From JAPOQD01 sp964620555 (GTDB taxonomy: Bacteria; Pseudomonadota; Gammaproteobacteria; Pseudomonadales; Halieaceae), in NCBI GenBank assembly GCA_964620555.1, contig CAZUGZ010000021.1, positions 1 through 38,350 on the forward strand: 38,350 bases of DNA. Reading direction: 5' to 3'. Under the pieces are notes generated by a model, which searched no databases, was not told where the DNA came from, and was given only the letters and a program-made list of their open reading frames with translations. Each line of letters starts with the position of its first letter. Position 1 is the first letter of the stretch. The position numbers were made by a program, and so were the translations under genes. Positions 16,555 through 23,567 of this stretch are shown piece by piece.

Positions 16555-17535
16555 GTGCCGAGCCACTCGGCCCGGGGCATCTCCCTGCTGGAATTGCTGG
16601 TGGCGATGAGCCTTGGCGCCGTACTCAGCTTCGGGCTGGTCAATCTGTTTCTGCAAAGCAAGACCAGCTTTGTCCAGGATGAAGAGATTGCGCGGCTGCA
16701 GGAAAACGGGCGCTGGGCGTTGCGCCATGTGGCGCGGGAACTTTCCATGGCGGGTTTTTATGGTGGCTTGCCGGCGGCGGACCGGATTACCGCCGGTTCC
16801 CTGAACGTGGCCCGCGATTGCGCTGCCGGTTGGGCCATGAATAGCGGCACTGTGCTGGAACACCTCAACGACGCCACTGCTGCCGAGGCAGAGGCAAGGT
16901 ACCGCTGCATCACGGCGGCGGAATTTCGGGCCGGTACCGACATCATCGCCGTTCGTCGCAGCCTCGACCGGCCGCATTTGAATCGGGGCCGGACCGCCGC
17001 CCCGCTGGCTGGCAGAACGGTCTATTTGCGCATTGGCGAGAACGGCGCTACTGCCTCGTTAGTGGCGGGCAGCGCCGTCAGCAGTGCCGACAGGGCCGAC
17101 GATTCCGGGGTCGAAGTCTGGCAGTACCAGCCACAATTGCTGTACATCCGCGATTATTCCGTAAACCGCTCCGACGGCATCCCCGCCCTGTGCCGCAAGC
17201 GGCTGACCACCCTGGCGGCCAGATTGGCCATCAATAACAGCGAGTGCCTGGTGGAGGGTATCGAAAATCTGCAAGTGGAATTCGGCGTCGACCGGGACGG
17301 TAACCGGACTCCGGAGTACTACACCCCGGCGCCCACCGCGGAAGACCTGCAACGGGCGGTCAGCGCCCGCATTTACCTGCTCAGCCGGGCGCTGGGAGAA
17401 GTGGCGACGTATCGCAACGACAAGACCTATTTGCTGGGCAGCAAGACCATCCCCGCGGCCGGTGATGGCCACTTTCGGCGGGTCATGCAGACCACGGTGA
17501 ACCTGTACAACTCGCGCGCCTTTGACTTCCAGTGA
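16555..17535 (+). CDS. pilW: Type IV minor pilin PilW
   Basis: The prepilin signature HSARG then ISLLELLVAMSLGAVLSFG has Glu5 after the cleavage Gly. It is followed by LFLQSKTSFVQDEEIARLQE and NGRWALRHVARELSMAGFYG, the conserved PilW region. From GTG 16555 (4 nt after the pilV stop) the product has 326 residues, in the PilW range. An in-frame ATG at 16501 would give an overlong leader inside pilV. Cysteine pairs in DCAAGW and YRCIT fit the family. It overlaps pilX by 4 nt (GTGA). Confidence 0.88.
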   Translation: MPSHSARGISLLELLVAMSLGAVLSFGLVNLFLQSKTSFVQDEEIARLQENGRWALRHVARELSMAGFYGGLPAADRITAGSLNVARDCAAGWAMNSGTVLEHLNDATAAEAEARYRCITAAEFRAGTDIIAVRRSLDRPHLNRGRTAAPLAGRTVYLRIGENGATASLVAGSAVSSADRADDSGVEVWQYQPQLLYIRDYSVNRSDGIPALCRKRLTTLAARLAINNSECLVEGIENLQVEFGVDRDGNRTPEYYTPAPTAEDLQRAVSARIYLLSRALGEVATYRNDKTYLLGSKTIPAAGDGHFRRVMQTTVNLYNSRAFDFQ

Positions 17536-18194
17536 ATACCCGGCCGCCAGTGCAGACCGGTGCAGTGCTGCTTCTGGCGCTGCTGTTTCTGCTATTGTTG
17601 AGTGTTCTGGTCACCTCCACTACCCACAGTTCGACCCTGCAACTGCGCATGGCGGGCAATGAGCAGGCGCGCCTGCAGGCCCGCCAGCGGGTACTGGCCG
17701 TACTCGACGGCCTGCTCGACAATCCCGACCACTTTCCCTCCGCGGGTGAGGTCGGTGACACAATTTGCGGGGTCGCCGCCGGCGATGGCAGTTGCGACGC
17801 CCGCCTGTTGCAGTTGCGCCCCGGTCTGGTGCGCGTTCCCGCCGGCAGCCGGTTGCACTTTCACGTATTGCGCAGGGGGCCGCTGGAAACGGATTGGCCC
17901 GGAACCGGCGGCGAGCCGGAGGCCGACGGCGTGGTTTACAAGGCGGCCCACTACGAGGTGGTAGTCGGTTTCGATGGTTCGGGGGCGGGGCTGGCCAGTT
18001 CCTCCATGAGCCGGGGAGTGATGGTCAAGGTTCCCGCCCAGGTCCAGCCCGAGCCTACGCAACAGCAGGTGGAAGGCGGGCAGATTCCCGGCGGGGACGA
18101 TGGGGACAGCGATGCCGGGGGGCAGGTGACGGAAGGCGCGGAGAGTCGCTCGATGTGGAAGGTGTATTGGCGTGAAAGCGGCGTCGACAGGTAG
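17532..18194 (+). CDS. pilX: Type IV minor pilin PilX
   Basis: The 220-residue product starts MNTRPPVQTGAVLLLALLF and continues into a hydrophobic stretch LLLLSVLVTSTTHSS, the PilX-type N-terminus without the Glu5 of other pilins. It then has LQLRMAGNEQARLQARQR, as in PilX. The C-terminal 60 residues are Gly/Gln/Asp-rich and low in complexity. GTG 17532 overlaps the pilW stop. In Pseudomonas and relatives pilX is followed by the large pilY1; here only 80 nt separate it from pilE. Confidence 0.85.
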   Translation: MNTRPPVQTGAVLLLALLFLLLLSVLVTSTTHSSTLQLRMAGNEQARLQARQRVLAVLDGLLDNPDHFPSAGEVGDTICGVAAGDGSCDARLLQLRPGLVRVPAGSRLHFHVLRRGPLETDWPGTGGEPEADGVVYKAAHYEVVVGFDGSGAGLASSSMSRGVMVKVPAQVQPEPTQQQVEGGQIPGGDDGDSDAGGQVTEGAESRSMWKVYWRESGVDR

Positions 18195-18274
18195 TAATCT
18201 GTACCATTGGCGCTCGCCGTTCTCGCGACAAACCGTGGTGAAATATCTGGGATAGGGAACGGGGAGTGGGCAGC

Positions 18275-18718
18275 ATGCACAGCCGACGACGGCGGTACGG
18301 TTTTACTTTCATCGAGATCATGGTGGTATTAGTCATCGTCGCGGTGCTGATGGCGGTGGCGCTGCCCGGCTACCAGGGCAGCATGCGCAAGAGCGCACGC
18401 ACCGCGGCGAGGACAGTGTTGTACGATGTGGTATCACGACAGGAGCAGTACCTGATGAACAACAAATTCTATGCCGTCACGCTGGCGGACCTCGGCCTGC
18501 CCGAACCCTATGCGGTGGACCGCAGCTCGAAGGCGGTGGCGGGCGACTCCGGAGACCGGGTGTATCGCATCGAGCTGACCCAGGTTTCCACCACAGCGTT
18601 TGCGGTACAGGCCACCCCGCAACTGCGGCAGACGGAGGACGGTTGCGGCACCTTCACCCTGAAATCCGATGGCAGTCAGTTGGTCAGTGGGGTAATCGGC
18701 AGGCTGGATTGCTGGTAA
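18275..18718 (+). CDS. pilE: Type IV minor pilin PilE
   Basis: The prepilin leader MHSRRRRYG is followed by FTFIEIMVVLVIVAVLMAVA, with Glu5, then LPGYQGSMRKSARTAA. The 147-residue product ends with a Cys pair (GCGTFTL and DCW) that would close the D-loop. ATG 18275 is preferred over GTG 18266 because GGGGAG (18261-18266) is spaced 8 nt from it. It ends the minor-pilin cluster, which would prime pilus assembly together with fimT-pilV-pilW-pilX. Confidence 0.9.
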   Translation: MHSRRRRYGFTFIEIMVVLVIVAVLMAVALPGYQGSMRKSARTAARTVLYDVVSRQEQYLMNNKFYAVTLADLGLPEPYAVDRSSKAVAGDSGDRVYRIELTQVSTTAFAVQATPQLRQTEDGCGTFTLKSDGSQLVSGVIGRLDCW

Positions 18719-18775
18719 TCTCTGCGCCAGGCGGGCAGAGCTTGGGAGCGGCGTTGCAGAAGCGGAAGCGGACCA

Positions 18776-20404
18776 ATGGCAGACTTTGAAATCATCATGG
18801 CGCAGTTGAACACCCTGGTGGGTGATTTTGACGGCAACGTAGACCGGATTCTGGCCCGGGTACGCGCTGCGGAACAGTCCCACGGGCGCTACCTGCTGGT
18901 ATTTCCCGAACTCACCATCTGCGGCTACCCGCCGGAGGACCTGTTGCTGCGCCCGAGCCTGCCGGTGCGGGTGGAGGCCGCGCTGGATGCAATTCGAGCC
19001 GCGGTGCAGCACGGCCATGTGGTGGTCGGTATCCCCGGGCACCGGGAGGGGCGTCTGTACAACATGGCCGTCGTCATCCACCGGGGCGAGCTGGTGGCCG
19101 AATACGCCAAACAGTGCTTGCCCAACTACCAGGTATTTGATGAAAAGCGCTATTTTTGCGCCGCTTCCGAGGCTTGCGTGATCGAGGTACACGGCGTGGG
19201 CGTCGGCCTGAGTATCTGCGAGGATATCTGGGAACCGGAGCCGGCCCGGCAGGCCCGGCAGGCCGGGGCCGAATTGCTGGTCAACCTGAATGCGTCGCCG
19301 TTTCACCAGGGCAAGCAGCAGCAGCGCGAGCAGATGGTGGCGCAACGGGCCCGGGAAAATCGGATGCCCATCGTGTATGTGAACCAAGTGGGGGGGCAGG
19401 ACGAACTGGTGTTTGATGGTGGTTCCTTCGCGGTAGCTGGCGACGGCGAGCTGCTGGCGCGGGCACCATCTTTCGATGAGAGCAGTACCGTGTTGCGCTG
19501 GGCTGGTGGCGCCGTGGGGACCGGGAACCGCTCCGGCGCCATTGCACCTCTGCTCGACCCCCTCGCCAGCGTCTATCGGGCACTGGTGGTGGGGCTGCGG
19601 GATTACGTTGAAAAAAATCGCTTCCCGGCGGTGGTGCTGGGTCTTTCCGGGGGCATCGATTCCGCCCTGACCTTGACCCTGGCGGCGGATGCCCTGGGAC
19701 CCGAGCGCGTGACGGCGGTAATGATGCCGTTTCGTTATACCTCCGAGGCCAGTGTGGAGGACGCCGCCGAGCAGTCACGCCGTCTCGGCGTGCGCCACCG
19801 GGTCATCTCCATCGAGCCGCTCTACGAGGCGTTCATGGCCAGTCTCGCCGAGGAGTTTGCCGGCGCCGGGGTCGATACCACCGAGGAAAACCTGCAGGCC
19901 CGCTGCCGGGGGGTGCTGTTGATGTCCATCTCCAACAAGCGTGGTTGGCTGGTGTTGACCACCGGCAACAAGAGCGAACTGGCGGTGGGCTACTCCACTC
20001 TCTACGGTGACATGGCGGGGGGCTTTGACGTGCTCAAGGACGTGCCCAAGACCCTGGTCACTGCCCTGGCCCGCCACCGCAATGGCCAGCAGGAGGTGAT
20101 TCCGCCACGGGTGATCGAGCGCCCGCCGTCCGCCGAGCTGGCGCCGGACCAGAAAGATGAAGACAGCCTGCCGCCCTACGAAGTGTTGGACCGGATACTG
20201 GAACTCTATGTGGAACGGGATTACAGCGCCGCCGCAATTGTCGCCGAGGGCCTGCCCCGCGAACAGGTGGAACGGGTAATTCGCCTGGTGGACCGCAACG
20301 AGTACAAGCGCCGTCAGGCCCCCATCGGCGTGCGCATCACCCAGCGCGGATTTGGCCGCGACCGCCGCTACCCGATTACCTCTGCCTGGAAGCCGGGGGA
20401 ATGA
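18776..20404 (+). CDS. nadE: Glutamine-dependent NAD+ synthetase
   Basis: Amidates nicotinate adenine dinucleotide to NAD+, using ammonia from glutamine. The 542-residue fusion has an N-terminal nitrilase-type glutaminase with the triad E45 (FPELTICGYPPEDLLL), K112 (YAKQCLPNYQVFDE) and C148 (LSICEDIW), then the synthetase domain from about 270 with the PP-loop LGLSGGIDSALTL. Downstream TTGNKSELAVGYSTLYGDM and PPSAELAPDQKDEDSLPPYE are typical. Its last codons overlap, on the other strand, the end of a truncated Fic gene, so the accessory island begins at its stop codon. Confidence 0.96.
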   Translation: MADFEIIMAQLNTLVGDFDGNVDRILARVRAAEQSHGRYLLVFPELTICGYPPEDLLLRPSLPVRVEAALDAIRAAVQHGHVVVGIPGHREGRLYNMAVVIHRGELVAEYAKQCLPNYQVFDEKRYFCAASEACVIEVHGVGVGLSICEDIWEPEPARQARQAGAELLVNLNASPFHQGKQQQREQMVAQRARENRMPIVYVNQVGGQDELVFDGGSFAVAGDGELLARAPSFDESSTVLRWAGGAVGTGNRSGAIAPLLDPLASVYRALVVGLRDYVEKNRFPAVVLGLSGGIDSALTLTLAADALGPERVTAVMMPFRYTSEASVEDAAEQSRRLGVRHRVISIEPLYEAFMASLAEEFAGAGVDTTEENLQARCRGVLLMSISNKRGWLVLTTGNKSELAVGYSTLYGDMAGGFDVLKDVPKTLVTALARHRNGQQEVIPPRVIERPPSAELAPDQKDEDSLPPYEVLDRILELYVERDYSAAAIVAEGLPREQVERVIRLVDRNEYKRRQAPIGVRITQRGFGRDRRYPITSAWKPGE

Positions 20405-20594
20405 CGATTCGTTCTTCGCCCGCGGCGACGAGTTCGGCGTTCATCATGATTCTGGCCGTCCTGCCGTTGCCGTCGGCGAAAGGGTGTATTTCGGCGATGA
20501 GAAACATCATGAAAACCGCGCGCGTGATACTCGCGTCGGAAACGAATGCTTCCGGCATCCGGCGCAACCGGGCGGCGATGGACTTTTCCGGCAT
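20376..20594 (-). pseudogene. Truncated Fic-domain protein
   Basis: A 72-residue frame carries a complete Fic motif, HPFADGNGRTAR, in the context FMMFLIAEIHPFADGNGR (18 residues) followed by TARIMMNAELVAAGEERIVIP. Intact relatives have a few hundred residues. Here the N-terminal part and everything after IVIP are missing, and the last six residues (PASRQR) are encoded antisense to the end of nadE. The frame is open for a further 36 codons upstream, but that sequence is AT-rich and not Fic-like. GGAGG precedes ATG 20594, so a mini-protein could still be made. Intact Fic proteins transfer AMP or related groups to targets; activity of this remnant is unlikely. Confidence 0.75.
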
Positions 20595-20681
20595 TTGTTT
20601 ATCCTCCGATGCCAGAATAGGGATTTTTGTGAGAATAAGAAAGAGAAAAAAGGACTTTTGTAGACTTTATCAATCGGCGGT

Positions 20682-20975
20682 TCAGGCGGCGAGCGTTCTT
20701 GCCACAAATTCCGGATTCGCCTGAATCAGACGCAGATAGTTGGTTGCCGCGGCGTCCGGTTTGCGCTTGCCCTGTTCCCACCCCTTGATTGTGTCGGTGC
20801 TGAGTTGAAACGAGCGGGCAAATGAAGCTTGAGACATGTTGACACTGGCTCGAATCGCCTTGATTTGCGCGGGAGTAAGCACAAAGTAAACGGATTTCGG
20901 CTTCGAGGCGCCTTTCGCCACCCGAACTGCTTCTTTCAGATTGGTATCCAATTCTTCAAACAATTTGTCGTCCAT
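20682..20975 (-). CDS. XRE-family antitoxin (HigA/NadS-like)
   Basis: The 97-residue protein has a helix-turn-helix in its second half: IKAIRASVNMSQASFARSF then QLSTDTIKGWEQGKRKP, the pattern of XRE antitoxins encoded after RelE/HigB-type toxins. The N-terminus MDDKLFEELDTNLKEAVRVA is typical of the NadS-like group. ATG 20975 has GGAGA 9 nt upstream; a longer frame starting at 21011 lacks support. The matching toxin gene is present only as its last 33 codons (20986-21087), so this antitoxin is an orphan that may still regulate or neutralise related toxins. Confidence 0.85.
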   Translation of the reverse strand: MDDKLFEELDTNLKEAVRVAKGASKPKSVYFVLTPAQIKAIRASVNMSQASFARSFQLSTDTIKGWEQGKRKPDAAATNYLRLIQANPEFVARTLAA

Positions 20976-20985
20976 CACATGTCTC

Positions 20986-21087
20986 CTATCCGAATTCGTC
21001 GACAATTTCATCGACGTGTCGTTTAAGTTGCGCCCTTTGTGTATCCGTCAGGTTCTCCTGGTTAGCCTTCGCATAGATCAGCATCAG
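20986..21087 (-). pseudogene. C-terminal remnant of a RelE/HigB-type toxin
   Basis: Immediately upstream of the XRE antitoxin the minus strand encodes LMLIYAKANQENLTDTQR followed by AQLKRHVDEIVDEFG and a stop. This is the typical C-terminus of RelE/HigB toxins (LLxYxKN..DLT..Q...L). It is preceded by an in-frame TAG and then TGA, with no start codon, and sequence further upstream is not toxin-like. The spacing (10 nt from its stop to the antitoxin ATG) is that of an intact toxin-antitoxin pair, so most of the toxin gene has been deleted. Confidence 0.75.
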
Positions 21088-21163
21088 CTATGACCCAATG
21101 ACCCATACTGTAGTTCATTGAATCACATTCTGTCAAGGCGAATTCATGGGACACCCATCGGAA

Positions 21164-21427
21164 TTATCGGGGATTGAAAAGCAAACGGTCATAGAGTTCG
21201 TCCCGGTCGATCTTCAGGCCGCCGAGTGAAGCCCCTTTCTTCAGCCGGGTCATCATTCGGTCGTACGCGGCCTTCCATTCCGGGTCGTCGGTCTTTTCCG
21301 CCTTGTGAGGGAGCAGTTTCGCAACGGGGCGGCCACGCCGGGTAATGACGATTCCCTGGCCGTTTTCGACTTCCCGAATCAGCTTGGAGAACTTCTGGTT
21401 GGCTGTCATTAGAGAAACGGTTCGCAC
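21164..21427 (-). CDS. Phd/YefM-family antitoxin, orphan
   Basis: The 87-residue protein shows the Phd/YefM N-terminal DNA-binding fold: VSLMTANQKFSKLIREVENG then QGIVITRRGRPVAKLLPH, followed by a charged C-terminal tail for toxin binding. GTG 21425-21427 is the likely start, with AGGTGG upstream; an ATG six codons in is possible. No RelE-, Doc- or PIN-type toxin frame follows in the 76 nt before the toxin remnant. A consensus promoter and palindrome precede it (21443-21485), so it is probably still expressed and self-regulated. Confidence 0.85.
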   Translation of the reverse strand: MRTVSLMTANQKFSKLIREVENGQGIVITRRGRPVAKLLPHKAEKTDDPEWKAAYDRMMTRLKKGASLGGLKIDRDELYDRLLFNPR

Positions 21428-21442
21428 ACGGCCACCTTTTTC

Positions 21443-21485
21443 TAGTACATACTATTTTTATAGCTGACCGGGAGTTGAGTAGCAA
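21443..21485 (-). promoter_or_regulatory. Promoter and palindromic operator of the Phd-like antitoxin
   Basis: On the minus strand, TTGCTA (21480-21485) and TATAAA (21457-21462) are 17 nt apart. Just downstream lies the palindrome TAGTA-CA-TACTA (21443-21454), whose minus-strand reading contains TGTAC. Phd/YefM proteins are known to bind palindromes with a TGTACA-like core, so this is a likely autoregulatory site. Confidence 0.6.
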
Positions 21486-21534
21486 TAGAAAATCAACACC
21501 CACTGCCTCTACTATTGCGCCAGGATCAAAAAAG

Positions 21535-21549
21535 GTATATTTTCTATAC
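21535..21549 (+). promoter_or_regulatory. Palindrome in the brnTA promoter
   Basis: GTATA-TTTTC-TATAC is a perfect inverted repeat directly before the brnT start. TTGCGC (21515-21520) followed 15 nt later by TATATT (21536-21541) could be the promoter, putting the palindrome on the -10 box. BrnTA operons are known to be repressed by BrnA, so an operator here is expected. Confidence 0.5.
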
Positions 21550-21550
21550 A

Positions 21551-21835
21551 GTGGTTGAGTTCGAATACGACGAGCGAAAGAGTGCGTCGAATCATGAGAA
21601 ACACGGTATCGACTTCGTTGCCGCCCAATCTCTTTGTCTCGACCCCGGTGTTTTGGAAATTGCTGCTCGAACTGAGGATGAATCGAGATTTTTAGTCATT
21701 GGACTGATTGCTGCCAGGCATTGGTCTGCTGTTGTTACCCATCGCGAGGGCAAGATCAGAATCATCTCTGTCCGGCGTTCTCGGGAAGAAGAGGTTGTAC
21801 TCTATGAAAGCCAGGAGTTTCGACAAGAAATTTGA
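21551..21835 (+). CDS. brnT: BrnT-family ribonuclease toxin
   Basis: The 94-residue protein has the BrnT pattern VEFEYDERKSASNHEKHGID at the N-terminus, then DFVAAQ, a central RFLVIGLIAARHWSAVVTHR and IRIISVRRSREEE near the end. BrnT has a RelE-like fold and cuts RNA to stop growth. The conserved N-terminus favours GTG 21551; an upstream TTG (21515) would add twelve residues not seen in the family. It overlaps brnA by 32 nt, as is usual in these operons, and has no disruption, so the module looks functional. Confidence 0.88.
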   Translation: MVEFEYDERKSASNHEKHGIDFVAAQSLCLDPGVLEIAARTEDESRFLVIGLIAARHWSAVVTHREGKIRIISVRRSREEEVVLYESQEFRQEI

Positions 21836-22031
21836 TGAAGGTAAAGACATTCTCAGTGAGTTGGACCTGAGCAAAATCAGGAGGCCCAATCAGGAACAAC
21901 GAAGAGTTAATGTCGACTTTCCCACCTGGATGATCGAGTCACTCGATCGTGAGGCCCGGCACCTGGGTGTTACTCGTCAGTCAATCATAAAAATCTGGTT
22001 GGCTGAGCGTCTGGAGCAGCGGGCTTCCTGA
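21804..22031 (+). CDS. brnA: BrnA-family ribbon-helix-helix antitoxin
   Basis: The 75-residue protein has a charged N-terminal toxin-binding part (MKARSFDKKFDEGKDI) and a C-terminal ribbon-helix-helix: RVNVDFPTWMIESLDREARH then LGVTRQSIIKIWLAERL. ATG 21804 lies inside brnT, giving a coupled toxin-first operon. It would neutralise BrnT and repress the shared promoter, probably through the palindrome at 21535-21549. Confidence 0.87.
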   Translation: MKARSFDKKFDEGKDILSELDLSKIRRPNQEQRRVNVDFPTWMIESLDREARHLGVTRQSIIKIWLAERLEQRAS

Positions 22032-22048
22032 AGCCGGTGCCCAAGCCA

Positions 22049-22060
22049 TCAGTACGTCGC
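22049..22060 (+). repeat. 12-bp copy of the bamD stop region
   Basis: TCAGTACGTCGC occurs here and at 23919-23930, where it is the end of bamD (codons for A-T-Y-stop on the minus strand). In both places it supplies ATY-stop in frame on the same strand. The copies bracket the outer-membrane protein and the RHH/ParE module. Confidence 0.5.
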
Positions 22061-22138
22061 ATCCACCATTGCGTTCAGGGTCTCTTCTACCGTACCCCGG
22101 ACCATCTCAGTCCATCTGGGCTCGCTTGCCTGGGAATG
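22049..22138 (-). pseudogene. IS256-type transposase N-terminal remnant
   Basis: The minus strand encodes SEPRWTEMVRGTVEETLNAM followed by VDATY and a stop. RWxExVRxxVEETLNAxLDAEAD is the familiar N-terminal region of one IS256-type transposase group. The likeness stops at VDA, where the sequence switches to the 12 nt also found at the end of bamD. No start codon or catalytic domain is present. The assignment rests on about 20 residues and should be read as probable. Confidence 0.5.
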
Positions 22139-22160
22139 GCGCACCGCAACCGGCCTCCCG

Positions 22161-23120
22161 TCAAAAGGCGTAGCGCAACCCCGCGGTGACCGCCCAGCCG
22201 CCCAGGTCGTCGATCGTCTGCTCGGTCTGGAAGGGCGTCGTGCCATCCGCCTGCACCGGGGCGTGGCTGCGGATGACGGTCCAGACCTGGTCTTTGGCGA
22301 TCTTGTCGAAGTCGGTCCAGCGCGCCATCACGAATGCCGAGGTTCGCTCGCCCAGCGTCCGTTCCAGCCCGCCGAGCACCTGGTAGCCAAACACTTCGTC
22401 CTTGAGGCGGGCATCGAGTCGGCTCTCGGTGCCTGCCGCCGCCAGTTGCCACTCCGCCGGTTGCGCCGGGTCGCCGCCAGCACCCTCGACATAGCCCTCA
22501 GCGAGGGTGCGTCGCAGATAGGAACCCGTCAGGCGCGCCTTGACCCGCGCAAAGCCCACGCCAGCGCCGACGAAGGGGGACCACTTGGAATCGAGATCAA
22601 AGACGTAGTGAACGTTCACGAAGAGTTGGTTGGCGCTGAACTCGGAGAGGCGGTAGTGGGGAGGCGAATGCGGGCTCCACTCGGATTGCTTGGTCAAGAG
22701 CGCGGCATTGTCCCCGGGCAGCCCTGGCACGGTGTCGCCGCTGTGGGAGCGGCCGAGGAATTCGACCTCCGCGCGCAGGTTGTCCCAGGCGTATCCGAGG
22801 CTCGCGGTGCCCACGAATCCGACCCCAAGGCTGAATGAGTCATCAATGAGGTACTGTGCCGTACTGGCCGTGCAGGCGGCATCGGTGGGTGCCGAAGCCG
22901 GATTCGCGTACAGCAGCCGGTCACAGCGAGTCGGGTGATTGACTCCGTACACACCCGCCCGCGCCTTTTCGTCAGCGGCACCGACAGCAAGGGAGGCGTA
23001 GGGACCCGCAGCGAGGGCGCTGGGCATTACGAGTGAAATGACAATCGGAACGACAAGCGCGATGGTTCGTTGCACGGCGCGTTCCCGGATCTCCGGGGGG
23101 TAGCGTTTGTGTTTGTTCAT
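22161..23120 (-). CDS. Outer-membrane beta-barrel protein with an IS3-derived N-terminus
   Basis: The 319-residue product has a signal helix (RTIALVVPIVISLVMPSALA, about 18-37) and a mature part with alternating beta strands, ending ...GLRYAF with a terminal Phe as in barrels inserted by the BAM complex. Blocks such as FVNVHYVFDLDSKWSPFVGA resemble Omp25/OmpW-size barrels with large loops. The first 16 residues, MNKHKRYPPEIRERAV, match the start of IS3-family OrfA proteins and precede the signal helix. A GTG codon (V16 of this frame) lies just before the signal helix and could have been the original start. A ribosome binding site (GAGAGGATAAAG) from the IS precedes ATG 23120. No ligand or partner is evident. 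Confidence 0.8.
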   Translation of the reverse strand: MNKHKRYPPEIRERAVQRTIALVVPIVISLVMPSALAAGPYASLAVGAADEKARAGVYGVNHPTRCDRLLYANPASAPTDAACTASTAQYLIDDSFSLGVGFVGTASLGYAWDNLRAEVEFLGRSHSGDTVPGLPGDNAALLTKQSEWSPHSPPHYRLSEFSANQLFVNVHYVFDLDSKWSPFVGAGVGFARVKARLTGSYLRRTLAEGYVEGAGGDPAQPAEWQLAAAGTESRLDARLKDEVFGYQVLGGLERTLGERTSAFVMARWTDFDKIAKDQVWTVIRSHAPVQADGTTPFQTEQTIDDLGGWAVTAGLRYAF

Positions 23121-23170
23121 TACTTTATCCTCTCAAGAAATGGAGTTTCCGACAAATCCGGGGCGATTCA
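23073..23170 (-). mobile_element. Left end of an IS3-family element, fused to the barrel gene
   Basis: Reading the minus strand from 23170, TGAATCGCCCCGGATTTGTC looks like an IS3-type left inverted repeat. It is followed by an RBS and the first 16 codons of orfA (MNKHKRYPPEIRERAV). The similarity stops near 23073, where the outer-membrane gene begins; the rest of the element is absent. The exact end of the repeat is inferred. Confidence 0.6.
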
Positions 23171-23240
23171 CCTTGGCGTCGAGGCCCTGGGAAGGGGGTA
23201 ATTCTACAATCTGGTTTCGGCATCATTGTATGTAATTCCC

Positions 23241-23275
23241 TTGATTTTGCGTGGACGAGTATTATATTGTAATAC
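23241..23275 (+). promoter_or_regulatory. Promoter and operator of the RHH/ParE module
   Basis: TTGATT (23241-23246) and TATATT (23263-23268) are 16 nt apart. Over the -10 box lies a perfect palindrome, GTATTA-TATTG-TAATAC (23259-23275), the expected type of binding site for a ribbon-helix-helix antitoxin that represses its own operon. Confidence 0.6.
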
Positions 23276-23300
23276 AACCAACTACATTGGGAATGCTGCC

Positions 23301-23567
23301 ATGGGTGTTACCAGCATACGGCTTGATTCAGAGATTGCAGCGCCACTGGAGTTGCTCGCCAGGAAACTGGATCGGAGCAAAAACTATATTATAAATCAAG
23401 CTATTAGAGAGTTCGTTGCAAAACAGTCAATGGAAGAAGCCCGATGGGCTGATACTCTCCGGGCACTGGAGTCCGCCCGTTCCGGGAAGCTGATCAGTGA
23501 GGAGAACGTGACTGACTGGCTACGCTCCTGGGGTACGTCCGACGAAAGTGAAGCACCAAAAGTGTGA
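23301..23567 (+). CDS. Ribbon-helix-helix antitoxin (RelB/ParD-like)
   Basis: The 88-residue protein has an N-terminal ribbon-helix-helix: VTSIRLDSEIAAPLELLARK then LDRSKNYIINQAIREFVAKQ. The C-terminal tail (RWADTLRALESARSGKLI) would wrap the toxin. ATG 23301 starts the conserved ribbon; an upstream in-frame TTG/GTG region lies in the promoter. It overlaps the following toxin by 4 nt (GTGA), and both frames are intact. Confidence 0.88.
   Translation: MGVTSIRLDSEIAAPLELLARKLDRSKNYIINQAIREFVAKQSMEEARWADTLRALESARSGKLISEENVTDWLRSWGTSDESEAPKV

Noticed and set aside
16501..16557. Alternative pilW start at ATG 16501
   Set aside because: It would place a Cys-rich 18-residue extension, overlapping pilV, before the prepilin leader; GTG 16555 gives a normal leader.
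20401..20724. Plus-strand frames after nadE
   Set aside because: They are antisense to the Fic remnant and XRE antitoxin and have no RBS or family features.
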